DNA of 64,000 bases from Bradyrhizobium sp. AUGA SZCCT0176 (GTDB taxonomy: Bacteria; Pseudomonadota; Alphaproteobacteria; Rhizobiales; Xanthobacteraceae): NCBI RefSeq assembly GCF_018130145.1, contig NZ_JAFCMB010000011.1:124001-188000 (forward strand), written 5' to 3'. Made by a program: the position numbers and the translations under genes. This document shows, in pieces, positions 26,449 through 35,431 of this stretch. Within the stretch, counting starts at the first letter, position 1. Each line of letters opens with the position of its first letter. A model generated the notes under the pieces. That model worked only from the letters and a program-made list of their open reading frames with translations. It was not told the DNA's origin and did no database searches.

Positions 26449-27426
26449 GTGAGCGACACACCCGACAGCGAAACGACGACAATGCGCATCAACGCCGAGG
26501 ACCTGGCCGAAGCGCAAATCCAGGCTCGAGCCTGCTGGTATTACTATGTCGGCGCGATGACGCAGCAGGAGATTGCCGATCGCCTCGGGCTGACGCGGCT
26601 CAAGGTCAACAAGCTGCTCGGGCAGGCACGGCAGGATGGGCTCGTCAGCGTCGAGATCAAGCTGCCGCTCGCCAACTGCGTTGCGCTGGAAGAGAAGCTG
26701 AAGGCGCGCTTCGCGCTCGACGATGTTTCCGTGGTTCCTAGCCTGCCCGATCCCGATGCGCTGCAACAGGTGATCGGCGAAGCCGCGAGCACGATGCTTC
26801 ATCCCCTGCTGAAGGATGGCATCGGCCTCGGCGTCGGCTGGGGCCGCACGCTCAGAGCCGCCGCGCGCACACTCAAGCAGCGACGATTCGCCCGCAGCTG
26901 GGTGACTTCGCTGATGGGCGGCATGACGCGCGGCGCCGGCACCAACACGTTCGAGGTCGCGACCGAGTTTGCGCGCCTGATCGGCGCCGAATGCTACTAC
27001 GTCGCGGCACCGATCTATTGCCCGTCGGTCGAGAGCCGTTCCACGCTCCTGACGCATTACGGACTTGCGGACGTGATGCGCCGGGCTCGCGAAGGCCAGA
27101 TCGCGCTGGTATCCTGCGGTGACCTGACACCACGCTCGCTGCTCGCGGCGACCCATATCGTGAATGAAGCGCTGGACGGACTGCGCAAGGCGGGCGCGGT
27201 CGGCGACCTGCTCGGAACGTATCTCGACGAATACGGCCGCCCGGTCCACCACCCTCTCAATTCCCGAGTCATGGCGCTGAGCCCGCAGGAGCTGAAGGCG
27301 TATCCGATCTCCATCCTGGCCTCGGGCGGGCTACCCAAGGCACCGGTGATCCGCGGCATTCTGAACGCGCGCTATGTACGCTGCCTCGTCACGGACGAAT
27401 CTGCGGCAGCGGCGCTGCTGCAATGA
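26449..27426 (+). CDS. SorC/DeoR-family sugar-responsive transcriptional regulator
   Basis: The 325-residue frame begins at GTG 26449 with GAGG upstream; an internal ATG at 26482 is possible. The N-terminal helix-turn-helix is GAMTQQEIADRLGLTRLKVN at about residues 38-60. The remainder is a SorC sugar-binding domain (IGLGVGWGRTLRAAARTLKQ, then VTSLMGGMTRGAGTNTFEVA). SorC regulators bind phosphorylated sugars or sugar alcohols. The last four bases (ATGA) overlap the start of the kinase gene, so regulator and kinase are translationally coupled. Its ligand may be the kinase product. Confidence 0.92.
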   Translation: MSDTPDSETTTMRINAEDLAEAQIQARACWYYYVGAMTQQEIADRLGLTRLKVNKLLGQARQDGLVSVEIKLPLANCVALEEKLKARFALDDVSVVPSLPDPDALQQVIGEAASTMLHPLLKDGIGLGVGWGRTLRAAARTLKQRRFARSWVTSLMGGMTRGAGTNTFEVATEFARLIGAECYYVAAPIYCPSVESRSTLLTHYGLADVMRRAREGQIALVSCGDLTPRSLLAATHIVNEALDGLRKAGAVGDLLGTYLDEYGRPVHHPLNSRVMALSPQELKAYPISILASGGLPKAPVIRGILNARYVRCLVTDESAAAALLQ

Positions 27427-29024
27427 GCCTGCTGCTCGCCATCGATGTCGGTACGTTGTCGGCGCGCGCCGGGCTGTTCGACGCGTCGGGCCGGCTGGTG
27501 ACCGCGCGCAGTCATCCGTTCGAACTGCTGCGGCCCGCGGAAAACCACGCTGTTTATCGGATGGACGAAATCTGGGCCGCGGTATGTGCCGCCATCCGCG
27601 CCGCCATTGCCGATGCGCCGGGTGCGGCGGCTGCGATCGCGGGCGTCGCCGTCGACGCGACATCCTCGACCTATTTCGAGGCGAACGGCGAGCCGCCGCT
27701 GCAAGGCGATGCGGACGTGGTCTGCTGGATGGACCATCGCGGCGAGCGCGAGGCAGCGGAGATTGGAGCATCCGGCGACCATTATCTGGATCATGTCGGC
27801 GGCACGGTCTCGCCGGAGATGTATCTGCCCAAGATTCTCTGGGTAAAGCGGCACACGCCGGAGGCGTGGGCGCGCGTCACCGCCGTGCGCGACCTCTCGG
27901 ACGAAGTCGCTCGCCGCATGACCGGCATCGATCGGCACTCCGTCTGCGGGCTTGCCTGCAAGTTTCCCTACCTGCCTGCCGACCCTGATCCGTGGCGCCG
28001 CGACCTGCTCGCTACGCTTGGTCTCTCCGATCTCCTGCGACGCGGCAAGCTCGCCGAGCCGCCGGGCCTGGTCGGCCAGGTTCACGGAACGGTCTCCGCG
28101 GATGCGGCGAAGGCGCTCGGCATCGCGCCGGGAGCGCCGGTCGCGATCGGATTGATCGACGCGGAAGCAGGCGCTCTCGGCGTCGTGGGCCACGGATTTC
28201 GCGACAAGATGAACCGCACGCTGGCGCTGATCGGCGGCACCTCAAGCAGCTACATGTGCTGGGCGGAGGATAAGCGGCACATCTCCGGGGTCTGGGGTCC
28301 CTTCAAGGACGCGGTATTTCCCGGCTACTGGATGCACGAGGCCGGGATGAGCATTTCGGGCGCGGCGCTCGACGCCGTGCTGGACCAGCATCCCGCCACC
28401 CCCGGCAAGGCGTCGGCGGCGCGGCACGCGGAAACCGCGCGCGATATTCTCGCGCTGCTCGATCTCGAAGGCCCCGCCTTCGGCGCGCGGCGGCATATCG
28501 TCCCCGACTGGCTCGGCAACCGCGCGCCCCATGGCGACGGTGCGGTGCGCGCGCTCGTCAGCGGCATTGGCCTGGAGACGAGCCCACGCTCCTTCCTCGA
28601 ACATTACTACGCGACGGCCCGCGCGCTCGCGCTGCAAAGCCGTCATATCCTTGAGCAATTCAACACGCGTGGCTATGCGATCGGCCGCGCCTGTCTCGCC
28701 GGCGGACACACCAGGAATCCGCTGATGGTGCGCCTTTATCGCGATGCGCTTGGCGCAGACCTCGTCATCTCCCACTCGCCCGAACCGGTGCTGCTCGGCA
28801 CCGCGATGGTCGCCGCCGTCGCAGCCGGGCTTTACCCGGATCTGTTTGCGGCGCTCGACGCGATGGCGCCGGAGCAGACGATCCACAAGGCCGACCCGAT
28901 ATGGGCGGCGGCGAACGACGCCGCCTATTCGACTTATCTCAAGCTGTTCGCCGTCCGCAACGAAATCGAGGCTGAAGGTCGGCGACCGGCCGGCCGCCCC
29001 TCCGCGTCCGCAGGTGCATTCTGA
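27423..29024 (+). CDS. FGGY-family pentulose kinase
   Basis: The 533-residue kinase begins at ATG 27423. FGGY landmarks are the N-terminal phosphate loop LLLAIDVGTLSARAGLFDAS, DATSSTYF, WMDHRGEREA, LIGGTSSSYMC and ACLAGGHTRNPLMVRLYRDA. It resembles the ribulokinase/D-ribulose kinase (FGGY/YDR109C) branch, which phosphorylates ribulose, xylulose or similar ketoses. With the upstream polyol dehydrogenase and SorC regulator it forms a polyol to ketose to ketose-phosphate module. No sugar transporter is next to it, so uptake must be encoded elsewhere. Confidence 0.9.
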   Translation: MSLLLAIDVGTLSARAGLFDASGRLVTARSHPFELLRPAENHAVYRMDEIWAAVCAAIRAAIADAPGAAAAIAGVAVDATSSTYFEANGEPPLQGDADVVCWMDHRGEREAAEIGASGDHYLDHVGGTVSPEMYLPKILWVKRHTPEAWARVTAVRDLSDEVARRMTGIDRHSVCGLACKFPYLPADPDPWRRDLLATLGLSDLLRRGKLAEPPGLVGQVHGTVSADAAKALGIAPGAPVAIGLIDAEAGALGVVGHGFRDKMNRTLALIGGTSSSYMCWAEDKRHISGVWGPFKDAVFPGYWMHEAGMSISGAALDAVLDQHPATPGKASAARHAETARDILALLDLEGPAFGARRHIVPDWLGNRAPHGDGAVRALVSGIGLETSPRSFLEHYYATARALALQSRHILEQFNTRGYAIGRACLAGGHTRNPLMVRLYRDALGADLVISHSPEPVLLGTAMVAAVAAGLYPDLFAALDAMAPEQTIHKADPIWAAANDAAYSTYLKLFAVRNEIEAEGRRPAGRPSASAGAF

Positions 29025-29042
29025 ACGCGATGTCTTTTCTCG

Positions 29043-29897
29043 TCAGCAACTGGCTTCAACATTCCGTCCCCGGCTTGAGAGATAGATGCGAGCCGCGTTA
29101 CCGCCGAAGATAGCCGCCTTTTCATCCGGTGACAGACCGGCGAGCAGGGTTTCGGCGGCGGCAATCCATTTTTCATAACCGCCCGCCAGATTGACCACCG
29201 GCCAGTCGCTTCCCCATAGCAGGCGATGCGGTCCGAAACACGAAACGACATGATCCACCGCTTTCCGCAGATCCGTAATCTGCCAATCCGGTGCGGCCTC
29301 TGTCACCAATCCCGATAGCTTGCAGACGATGTTGGGGCGTTCGGCGAGCAGCGCGACATCGCGATACCAATCTGCTGTCTCGCCGGTCGCAAGCCGGGGC
29401 TTGGCGCAATGGTCAAGGACGAACTGCAGATAGGGATGATCATCGACCAGCCGCAGCAGTCGCGGCAAATGGCGCGGCAGCACCAGCGCGTCGAACGCCA
29501 GGTTGTTTCGGGCCATCGCTGCCAATAGCGGCGCCAAGCCAGGGCGGAGCAGCCAATCGTCATCGGGCATGTCCTGCACCATCGGCCGCAACCCAACCAA
29601 GAGTTTGTGCATGGCGAGCGCATCGATGCGCGCCCCGTCGTCGGCTACGTCGAAGTCCGTCCAGCCGACCACACCCCGCACCACCTGTGCCTTCGCCGCG
29701 ATGTCGAGAAGAAACATGGTCTCCGCCTCGGTCGGTGCCGCCTGCACCAGGATCGTCCCCCTGATGTTCGCGGCAGCCAGGTGCGGCGCCAGATCTGAAA
29801 GGGAAAAGTCGCGATGGATCGTCGCGAGCGCGGGAGTTAGCCAACCATAATCGCCACGCGCGAGAGACCACAGATGATGATGCGCATCGATTCGCAT
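29043..29897 (-). CDS. TIM-barrel amidohydrolase, L-fuconolactonase-like
   Basis: The chosen ATG at 29897 gives 284 residues beginning MRIDAHHHLWSLARGDYGWL, the usual start of amidohydrolase_2 lactonases such as L-fuconolactonase and L-rhamnono-lactonase. Further features are FVLDHCAKPRL, PNIVCKLSGLVTEA and HRLLWGSDWPVVNL, the last holding the conserved catalytic Asp. It hydrolyses a sugar lactone, or a related cyclic ester, to the acid. Its ATG shares one base with the stop codon of the aldo/keto reductase gene, so the two are translationally coupled. The pair suggests aldose to lactone to aldonate oxidation. Confidence 0.85.
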   Translation of the reverse strand: MRIDAHHHLWSLARGDYGWLTPALATIHRDFSLSDLAPHLAAANIRGTILVQAAPTEAETMFLLDIAAKAQVVRGVVGWTDFDVADDGARIDALAMHKLLVGLRPMVQDMPDDDWLLRPGLAPLLAAMARNNLAFDALVLPRHLPRLLRLVDDHPYLQFVLDHCAKPRLATGETADWYRDVALLAERPNIVCKLSGLVTEAAPDWQITDLRKAVDHVVSCFGPHRLLWGSDWPVVNLAGGYEKWIAAAETLLAGLSPDEKAAIFGGNAARIYLSSRGRNVEASC

Positions 29898-30934
29898 CAG
29901 CCGGCTACCGGCAGCGGAACGGGCGCTTCCGCAGCCAGCAGGCGCTCGGCCTTCAGATCGGCCCAAAGCACCGCTGGCACGTCGCAGGACAGCGCGGCTA
30001 CGTTGCGTTCGACCTCCTGCGGACTCTGGCCCCCCAGCACAACGCTCGCCACCGCCGGATGGCCCAGGGCAAAATGCAACGCCGCGGTTGGCAGGGCAAC
30101 GCCATGCGCATCACAGATGCTTTCGATCCGAGCTACCCTTGCCAGGATCTCAGGTGGCGCATCCCTGTAATTGTATTTGGCACCGCTCACCGCGCCGGTT
30201 GCCAGAATACCTGAATTGAATACGCCGCCGAGCAACACACCGATCCCCTGTTGTTGCGCAAGCGGCAGAAACTCCGTCAGCGCCGGCTGCTCCAGCAGGG
30301 AATAGCGCCCCGCGAGCAGCATGGTATCGAATGAACCGGCTTGCGCGAAACGCACGCACATCTCGGCCTCGTTCACGCCGATCCCGATGCCCGCAACAAC
30401 GCCCTCTGCGCGAAGCCGGTCCAGCGCCACGTACGCGCCAGTCATGGCCTCGCGAAACCGCTCGTCGATCGCGTCGACGCCATGAGTCCAAACGTCGACG
30501 TCATGGATCAGCAACAGGTCCAGCCGGTCGACCCCTAGCCGCAACAGCGACTGTTCCACCGAACGCATCGTGCCGTCATAGGAATAATCAACCACTGCCT
30601 GGTGCGGCAACCCTCCTACAAAACCGGAACGGTCGCCTCGACCGCGAAACGGATCCGTCCAGCGACCGACTTTGGTGCAAACGACGATGTCCTGGCGCGG
30701 CACGCGCCTGATTGCGGCGCCGCAACGATGTTCGGCAAGGCCGTTGCCATAGAGCGGAGAAGTATCGAGGAGATTGATGCCCAGCTCGAATGCACGTTTC
30801 ACGGTATCAATGGCCGTGCCGTCATCCAGTTGCACATAGAGATCACCAAGCGGCGCGGTTCCGAATCCCAGAACCGAAACCTGAAGCCGCGTCCCACCAA
30901 GAGCACGGCGCGGCACCGCAAATACTGGTTTCAT
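29897..30934 (-). CDS. Aldo/keto reductase, L-fucose / D-threo-aldose dehydrogenase-like
   Basis: The start at ATG 30934 gives 345 residues; upstream in-frame starts at 30958 and 30997 lengthen the N-terminus without family support. AKR features are LGFGTAPLGDLY, the active-site Asp and Tyr in NLLDTSPLYGNGLAEHRCG, the Lys in VVCTKVG, and LLLIHDVD. GVFNSGILA is of the fucose-dehydrogenase type. Such enzymes oxidise L-fucose, D-arabinose or L-galactose to the lactone with NAD(P). The next gene encodes a lactonase, which fits a non-phosphorylative aldose oxidation route. The exact sugar is unknown. Confidence 0.87.
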   Translation of the reverse strand: MKPVFAVPRRALGGTRLQVSVLGFGTAPLGDLYVQLDDGTAIDTVKRAFELGINLLDTSPLYGNGLAEHRCGAAIRRVPRQDIVVCTKVGRWTDPFRGRGDRSGFVGGLPHQAVVDYSYDGTMRSVEQSLLRLGVDRLDLLLIHDVDVWTHGVDAIDERFREAMTGAYVALDRLRAEGVVAGIGIGVNEAEMCVRFAQAGSFDTMLLAGRYSLLEQPALTEFLPLAQQQGIGVLLGGVFNSGILATGAVSGAKYNYRDAPPEILARVARIESICDAHGVALPTAALHFALGHPAVASVVLGGQSPQEVERNVAALSCDVPAVLWADLKAERLLAAEAPVPLPVAG

Positions 30935-31380
30935 ATTGACCGGTTCTCTTCGGCCCATCGCCCAGTCGCGGCGATGCGCCCTTACCTTGCTTGCCATTGG
31001 AGAAGTCCGCTGGCTGTGAACCCTCGCGATATTGCCAGCCGCGGCCGCCGTTCAATGGGACCGCCCTGGCTGGATGTTGATTTTGCCAGCGAAAAACCTG
31101 GAGCGGAAGTCAATCCGACCGTACCAAGCGGCAATCGCATCCGATGTTCGGCCGTGCACGAAAGCGGTACCGGCTGACCGACAGGCCGGATTCGACGTGG
31201 ACCCGTGCGGCGCGATCGCAATGTCTCTTGGTGTGCCGGACCGGCAGCGGGGAACACGCACCCGACGACACATCGAAATGCAAGGCTGCTGACGCTGGTT
31301 GTCGCTGGATTTTCTTTGATCTCCCGGTGCAGGCATCGTGCACACGTCGCCTTCTAACCACTCGAGGAGATTAAACTCCC

Positions 31381-31452
31381 GCTCCAATCCATCATGGGGG
31401 CGACGGAAAGCGATAGCCTCGCCATTTCAGTAGCTTATCTTGCTTTCTCAAT
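31381..31452 (+). repeat. Dispersed repeat, second family, copy A
   Basis: GCTCCAATCCATCATGGGGG and the following 50 or so bases align with 48460-48530. Both encode a similar short peptide from an ATG: MGATESDSLAISVAYLAF here and MGAPEKDNFDFSTAYITL there. Identity falls off downstream. This may be a repeat that carries its own short leader-like frame. Confidence 0.6.
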
Positions 31453-31519
31453 GGAGATGAACAGCGGACGTGCGCGCCCAAAATAGACCAAATTGCGCAC
31501 GTTCGTACCCGGTTGACCT

Positions 31520-31614
31520 CTCGGTGCACGGGACCCGTAATCCGCGCGTCATTTTGGGGGGGACGTAGAGCAGTCGGTTGGATTATCTGCACGATCGTAA
31601 TCAGCGAGCTTGGC
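31520..31614. repeat. Dispersed repeat, copy B
   Basis: GGGACCCGTAATCCGCGCGT, ACGTAGAGCAGTCGGTTGG and AATCAGCGAGCTTGG align in order with the copy at 24670-24760. It ends about 60 bases before the hydrolase start. On the minus strand the peptide QNDARITGPVHR is shared between copies. Confidence 0.75.
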
Positions 31615-31672
31615 AAGTTCGGTTGCTGGGACCGGCCGCGCGAATATACTGACCGGGGAGAAAGCGTCGGCA

Positions 31673-32548
31673 ATGGGAACAATTTGTGTGAATGATACGA
31701 GAGTGACGAACGACAGGTCTTCATATCCCCGGTTGAACTGGGCCGCGCTTTCGCAAGCCGAGCGCGACGCTGCCTATGACAACAATGCAGCGGTAAAGAA
31801 CAGCGCGGCGCTGATCGCTGAGCGAAACCAGGCTTCCGAAGCGCTGCGCGCCAGCCGCAAATCGGTTCTGGATGTGCCCTATGGCGACCGCGAAAGGACG
31901 AAGATCGATCTCTATCCGGCGACCGACGGGACAGCCCCCTGCCTGGTGTTCCTGCACGGCGGCTACTGGCAGCGCAACGCACGCGACGTATTTGCCATGC
32001 TCGTCGAAGGCGTCGCGGCGCATGGCTGGTCGGTTGCCATCCCCGGCTACTCGCTGGCGCCCGACGCATCGTTGACCCAGATCGTGGCGGAGATATCCCA
32101 CTCCCTCGATTGGCTGGCGCAAAACGGAGCGGCATACGGCATCTCCGGTCCCGTTATCCTCTCGGGCTGGTCGGCCGGCGCCCACCTCGTCGCCATGGCG
32201 CTCGATCACCCGCGCGTCGCCGCGGGATTGGCGATTTCGGGCGTGTACGATCTTGCGCCAATCCGCGATACCGGTCTGAACAACGCGCTGAAGCTGACCG
32301 ACCTGGAAGTGGCACAATTGTCGCCGCTTCGCCTGCCCGCTGTCCACAAACGGCTCGATATCGCCTACGGTTCGGCCGAACTGCCGGCGCTGGTTTTCGA
32401 TTCAATCCAGCTTCACGAAGCACGCGTGGCCGCAGGCGCGCCAGGCAGGCTGGTCCCGATCGAAGGTGCAAACCATTTCAGCATCCTCGGCGAGCTGCGT
32501 CGTCCTGACGGCGCGCTTGTGGATATCGCCCGAAAGCTCGTCGGTTAG
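31673..32548 (+). CDS. Alpha/beta hydrolase, arylformamidase (kynurenine formamidase)-like
   Basis: From ATG 31673 the protein has 291 residues; nearby alternatives at GTG 31688 and ATG 31692 cannot be excluded, since no starts have an ideal ribosome site. LVFLHGGYWQRNARDVFAML carries the oxyanion-hole HGGYW of the BD-FAE/arylformamidase group. The nucleophile Ser is in ILSGWSAGAHLVAMAL and the His in GANHFSILGEL. These enzymes cleave N-formyl or ester bonds. It converges on the Rieske gene at the end of the molybdenum-hydroxylase operon, overlapping it by 4 bases, and may act on a ring-opened or formylated product of that pathway. Confidence 0.82.
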   Translation: MGTICVNDTRVTNDRSSYPRLNWAALSQAERDAAYDNNAAVKNSAALIAERNQASEALRASRKSVLDVPYGDRERTKIDLYPATDGTAPCLVFLHGGYWQRNARDVFAMLVEGVAAHGWSVAIPGYSLAPDASLTQIVAEISHSLDWLAQNGAAYGISGPVILSGWSAGAHLVAMALDHPRVAAGLAISGVYDLAPIRDTGLNNALKLTDLEVAQLSPLRLPAVHKRLDIAYGSAELPALVFDSIQLHEARVAAGAPGRLVPIEGANHFSILGELRRPDGALVDIARKLVG

Positions 32549-32916
32549 GTTGCCGGCGATCTGATCGCCCCGGCGTCGATCCAGACCTGATCGTCTCCGA
32601 TCCGGACAGGGTAGATCCGCAATGGCCGGCTCGACCAGCCGTAGGAAATCTGGCCATTGCGCAGATCGAACGAGGCCGCATGACGGGGGCAGCACAAGCG
32701 TCCTCCGGACAGGCGCCCGAGACTGAGGTCGGCCTGTTCGTGCGGGCACATTCGTTCGCAGGCCACCGCGCGACCTTCGTTCCAGACCAGGATCAGATCG
32801 ACGCCGGTCACACGGGCACAGACGATCGTTTGTGAAATCAACCGGCTGAGGCCGCAGACCGGCATCCATTTTTCGTCGCCTGACAAGGCCGTCGTTTGGT
32901 TCTGCTCATCCGCCAA
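32545..32916 (-). CDS. Rieske 2Fe-2S ferredoxin-like protein
   Basis: The 123-residue protein has the Rieske ligands in CPHEQADL and CCPRHAASFDL, that is Cys-X-His and Cys-X2-His. The start is TTG 32916, preceded by AAAGG with about 7-base spacing, and it overlaps the end of livF by 11 bases, so it is the last gene of the liv/molybdenum-hydroxylase operon. It resembles ferredoxin subunits of nitrite-reductase or ring-hydroxylating dioxygenase systems. No oxygenase alpha subunit is nearby. It could carry electrons for the molybdenum hydroxylase or for an enzyme encoded elsewhere. Confidence 0.88.
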   Translation of the reverse strand: MADEQNQTTALSGDEKWMPVCGLSRLISQTIVCARVTGVDLILVWNEGRAVACERMCPHEQADLSLGRLSGGRLCCPRHAASFDLRNGQISYGWSSRPLRIYPVRIGDDQVWIDAGAIRSPAT

Positions 32917-33610
32917 GATAAGCCTTTCGCACGTGCTCGTTCTCGATCATCTCTGCGCCAGGCCCGGAGAGAACGATACGGCCGCCTTCCAGCAAATAGG
33001 CGTGGTCGCACATTTCGAGCGCCGCAAACGCGTTCTGCTCCACCAGCAGAACCGTCGTTCCGGCATCGCGGATGCCGCGGATGATCGCAAAAGTCCGCTC
33101 GACGATGTTGGGCGCCAGTCCAAGGGAAGGCTCGTCGAACATGATCAGCCGCGGCCGCGACATCAGCGCCCGGCCGATCGCCAGCATTTGCTGCTCACCG
33201 CCCGACAAGGTACCGGCAGCCTGCCGCTTGCGGTCGGCAAGCCGCGGAAACTCGCCATAGATCCGGTCGCGGTCCGCCGCGATCTCGGCAGAGCCGGTGC
33301 GCAGATAGGCGCCCATGTCGAGATTTTCCTCGACCGTCATATGCGGAAATACGCGCCGCCCTTCCGGACAATGCGCGATTCCTGCGGCCACCACGCGCGG
33401 CGGCTTGGCACCCGCAATGTCCTTGCCTTCGAACAGCATCGACCCCGAACGCGGCGCAACCAGTCCGGAGATCGCGCGCAGCGTCGTGCTCTTGCCAGCG
33501 CCGTTGGCGCCGATCAGGGCGACGAGCTGCCCGGCCTTGACCTCCAGCGAAATGCCGCGCAGCGCCGTGACGCCGCCATAGCCACAGACCATGTCCCGGA
33601 TCTCAAGCAC
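32906..33610 (-). CDS. livF: Liv-type ABC transporter ATP-binding protein LivF (second operon)
   Basis: GTG 33610, preceded by GGAG inside the end of livG, opens VLEIRDMVCGYGGVTALRGI and gives 234 residues. Walker A is GANGAGKSTT, the signature is LSGGEQQMLAIGRALMSRP and Walker B is LIMFDEPSLGLAPN, diagnostic of LivF. It overlaps livG by 8 bases and the Rieske gene by 11 bases. It energises the second Liv importer of the window. Confidence 0.92.
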   Translation of the reverse strand: MLEIRDMVCGYGGVTALRGISLEVKAGQLVALIGANGAGKSTTLRAISGLVAPRSGSMLFEGKDIAGAKPPRVVAAGIAHCPEGRRVFPHMTVEENLDMGAYLRTGSAEIAADRDRIYGEFPRLADRKRQAAGTLSGGEQQMLAIGRALMSRPRLIMFDEPSLGLAPNIVERTFAIIRGIRDAGTTVLLVEQNAFAALEMCDHAYLLEGGRIVLSGPGAEMIENEHVRKAYLGG

Positions 33611-34385
33611 GCGCCGCTCCCTGGCCGAGATAGGCTTCGATGACGGCCGCATTGTTCCGGATCATTTCGGGCGGGCCTTCGGCGATGATCCGGCCGTAGT
33701 TCAGCACCACGATGCGGTCCGAGACGCTCATCACCATCGGCATGTCGTGCTCGACAAGCAGGATGGTGACACCGCGATCCCTGATGTTACGGATCAGTTG
33801 CACGAAGGTGTGGGTTTCCGAGGCGTTCATGCCGGAGACCGGTTCATCGAGCAGCAGCATCGACGGTTCGGCCGCCAACGCCAGCGCCACGCCGACAAGC
33901 CGCTGTTCGCCGTAGGACAGCGACCCTGCAAGATCGTTGGCGCGGCGTTCAAGGCCCACCCGTTCGATCAATTCGCTGGCGCGTTCGCGCAAACGGCGCT
34001 GGGAAGACCGCGCGCGCGGCAGGCCCAGAATGGCTTCGAGAAGGCCAACCCTGCCCTGGCGATGCAGCCCGACCAGCAAATTGTCGTAAACCGTGTCGTT
34101 CGGGAAGACACTGGTGCGCTGGAACGTGCGGATCAATCCAAGATCGGCGATCTGATGCGGCTTCAGACCGTTGAGAGCGGTTCCGCGATAGCTCACGGCG
34201 CCATGGGTTGGATCCAGAAAGCCCGTGACAACGTTGAACGCCGTGGTCTTGCCGGCGCCGTTGGGCCCGATCAGGCTGACGATCTCGCCTTCGCCGACCG
34301 TAAAATTCATGTCCGAGAGTGCGACGAGCCCACCAAAACTCACGGCGACTTGCTCGACTTTCAATGCCGTCGCCGGAGCCGCCAT
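33603..34385 (-). CDS. livG: Liv-type ABC transporter ATP-binding protein LivG (second operon)
   Basis: ATG 34385 shares one base with the stop of livM and yields 260 residues. Walker A is GPNGAGKTTAFNVVTGFLDP, the LivG-type segment is GLIRTFQRTSVFPNDTVYDN, the signature is LSYGEQRLVGVALALAAEP and Walker B is MLLLDEPVSGMN. The tight overlaps on both sides show a single operon. Confidence 0.92.
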   Translation of the reverse strand: MAAPATALKVEQVAVSFGGLVALSDMNFTVGEGEIVSLIGPNGAGKTTAFNVVTGFLDPTHGAVSYRGTALNGLKPHQIADLGLIRTFQRTSVFPNDTVYDNLLVGLHRQGRVGLLEAILGLPRARSSQRRLRERASELIERVGLERRANDLAGSLSYGEQRLVGVALALAAEPSMLLLDEPVSGMNASETHTFVQLIRNIRDRGVTILLVEHDMPMVMSVSDRIVVLNYGRIIAEGPPEMIRNNAAVIEAYLGQGAARA

Positions 34386-35431
34386 CACGCATGCTCCTTG
34401 GCGTCGCGCTTTACGAAGGCAACCGGTGCCACCGCTTCGACCCGGCTCCGCCGTTTCGCAAATCGCTGCGCCAGCGATGGCACGATGCCGCGCGGCAATA
34501 CAAACAGGATCACGATCAGAACGCCGCCATAGGCGATCCATTGTGCCTCCGGCGCCATGACCGGACGCAGGAACACCGGCAACAGTCCGAAGATCATGCC
34601 GCCAACGACAGGACCGGCCAGCGAGCCCTTGCCGCCGGTGATGACCATGATCACCATCGTCACGGTATTGATGAATGCGAACACCTCGGGATCGATAATG
34701 CGGATGTAATGCGCATAGAGGCTGCCCGCCGCTCCGGCGATCCCCGCCGAGATCACTGCCGCCAGCGTGAGCGTTTTCGTCACGTCGATGCCGACAGACA
34801 CCGCCAGCGTTTCGTTTTCCATCAGCCCGCGCATCGCGCGGCCGAAATGTGAATGGACCAGGCGCGAGATCAGCACATAGGCGATAACCGCGACAGCAAG
34901 CACGAGGTAGTAATTCTGCAACTTGGTGCGGAGGGTAAGATCTCCAAGACCCGGCATTCCGATCGTGATCGAGGGAATATTGGTCAGCGCCAGCGGTCCC
35001 TGCGTCAGCTCGACCCAGTTGAGGGCCACCAGCCGGACCACTTCGGCGAAGGAAATCGTCACAATCACGAAATATGCGCCGCGAACACGAAACGATAGCA
35101 GCCCCACCAGATACCCGCACAAGCCGGCGACGACGATCGCGAGCACAAAGCCGATGATCGGAGGCCAGGGTTCGTGAACAATACGGAAGCCGAAGGGCAA
35201 GCCGGCGTCGAAACCAAGCGACGTCAGGGCACTGACGTAAGCGCCAATACCGAAGAACGCGATGTGGCCGAGGCTGAGCTGGCCGGTGAAACCGAGCAGC
35301 AGATTGAGGCTCATCGCGCCGATGATGAAGATACCGGTCGTGATCAACGCGTTCATCAGGTACGGATCGCGTAACCACAGCGGCACGGATGCGAACGCGA
35401 CGACCGTCAGAATAGCGACCACTGTTCTCAT
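34385..35431 (-). CDS. livM: Liv-type ABC transporter permease LivM (second operon)
   Basis: The 348-residue membrane protein has LNLLLGFTGQLSLGHIAFFG and IGAYVSALTS at the N-terminus, RGAYFVIVTISFAEVVRLVA in the middle, and GGKGSLAGPVVGGMIFG near the end, all LivM landmarks. About ten membrane segments are visible. Its ATG overlaps the livH stop (ATGA, 4 bases). It is unfused, in contrast to the LivH-LivM fusion at 7837-9750. Confidence 0.92.
   Translation of the reverse strand: MRTVVAILTVVAFASVPLWLRDPYLMNALITTGIFIIGAMSLNLLLGFTGQLSLGHIAFFGIGAYVSALTSLGFDAGLPFGFRIVHEPWPPIIGFVLAIVVAGLCGYLVGLLSFRVRGAYFVIVTISFAEVVRLVALNWVELTQGPLALTNIPSITIGMPGLGDLTLRTKLQNYYLVLAVAVIAYVLISRLVHSHFGRAMRGLMENETLAVSVGIDVTKTLTLAAVISAGIAGAAGSLYAHYIRIIDPEVFAFINTVTMVIMVITGGKGSLAGPVVGGMIFGLLPVFLRPVMAPEAQWIAYGGVLIVILFVLPRGIVPSLAQRFAKRRSRVEAVAPVAFVKRDAKEHA

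Larger units (their letters stand above)
30935..31672. other. Long intergenic region with two kinds of repeat
   Basis: No intact gene is supported in these 738 bases. About 31381-31452 matches 48460-48530, and about 31520-31614 matches 24670-24760. A tiny plus-strand frame at 31394-31486 starts MGATESDSLAISVAYLAFSM and belongs to the first repeat. The region looks like accumulated repeat sequence between two catabolic loci. Confidence 0.45.

Noticed and set aside
30935..31672. Insertion sequence or transposase remnant
   Set aside because: No transposase motif, terminal inverted repeat or target duplication was found; only diverged short repeats are present.
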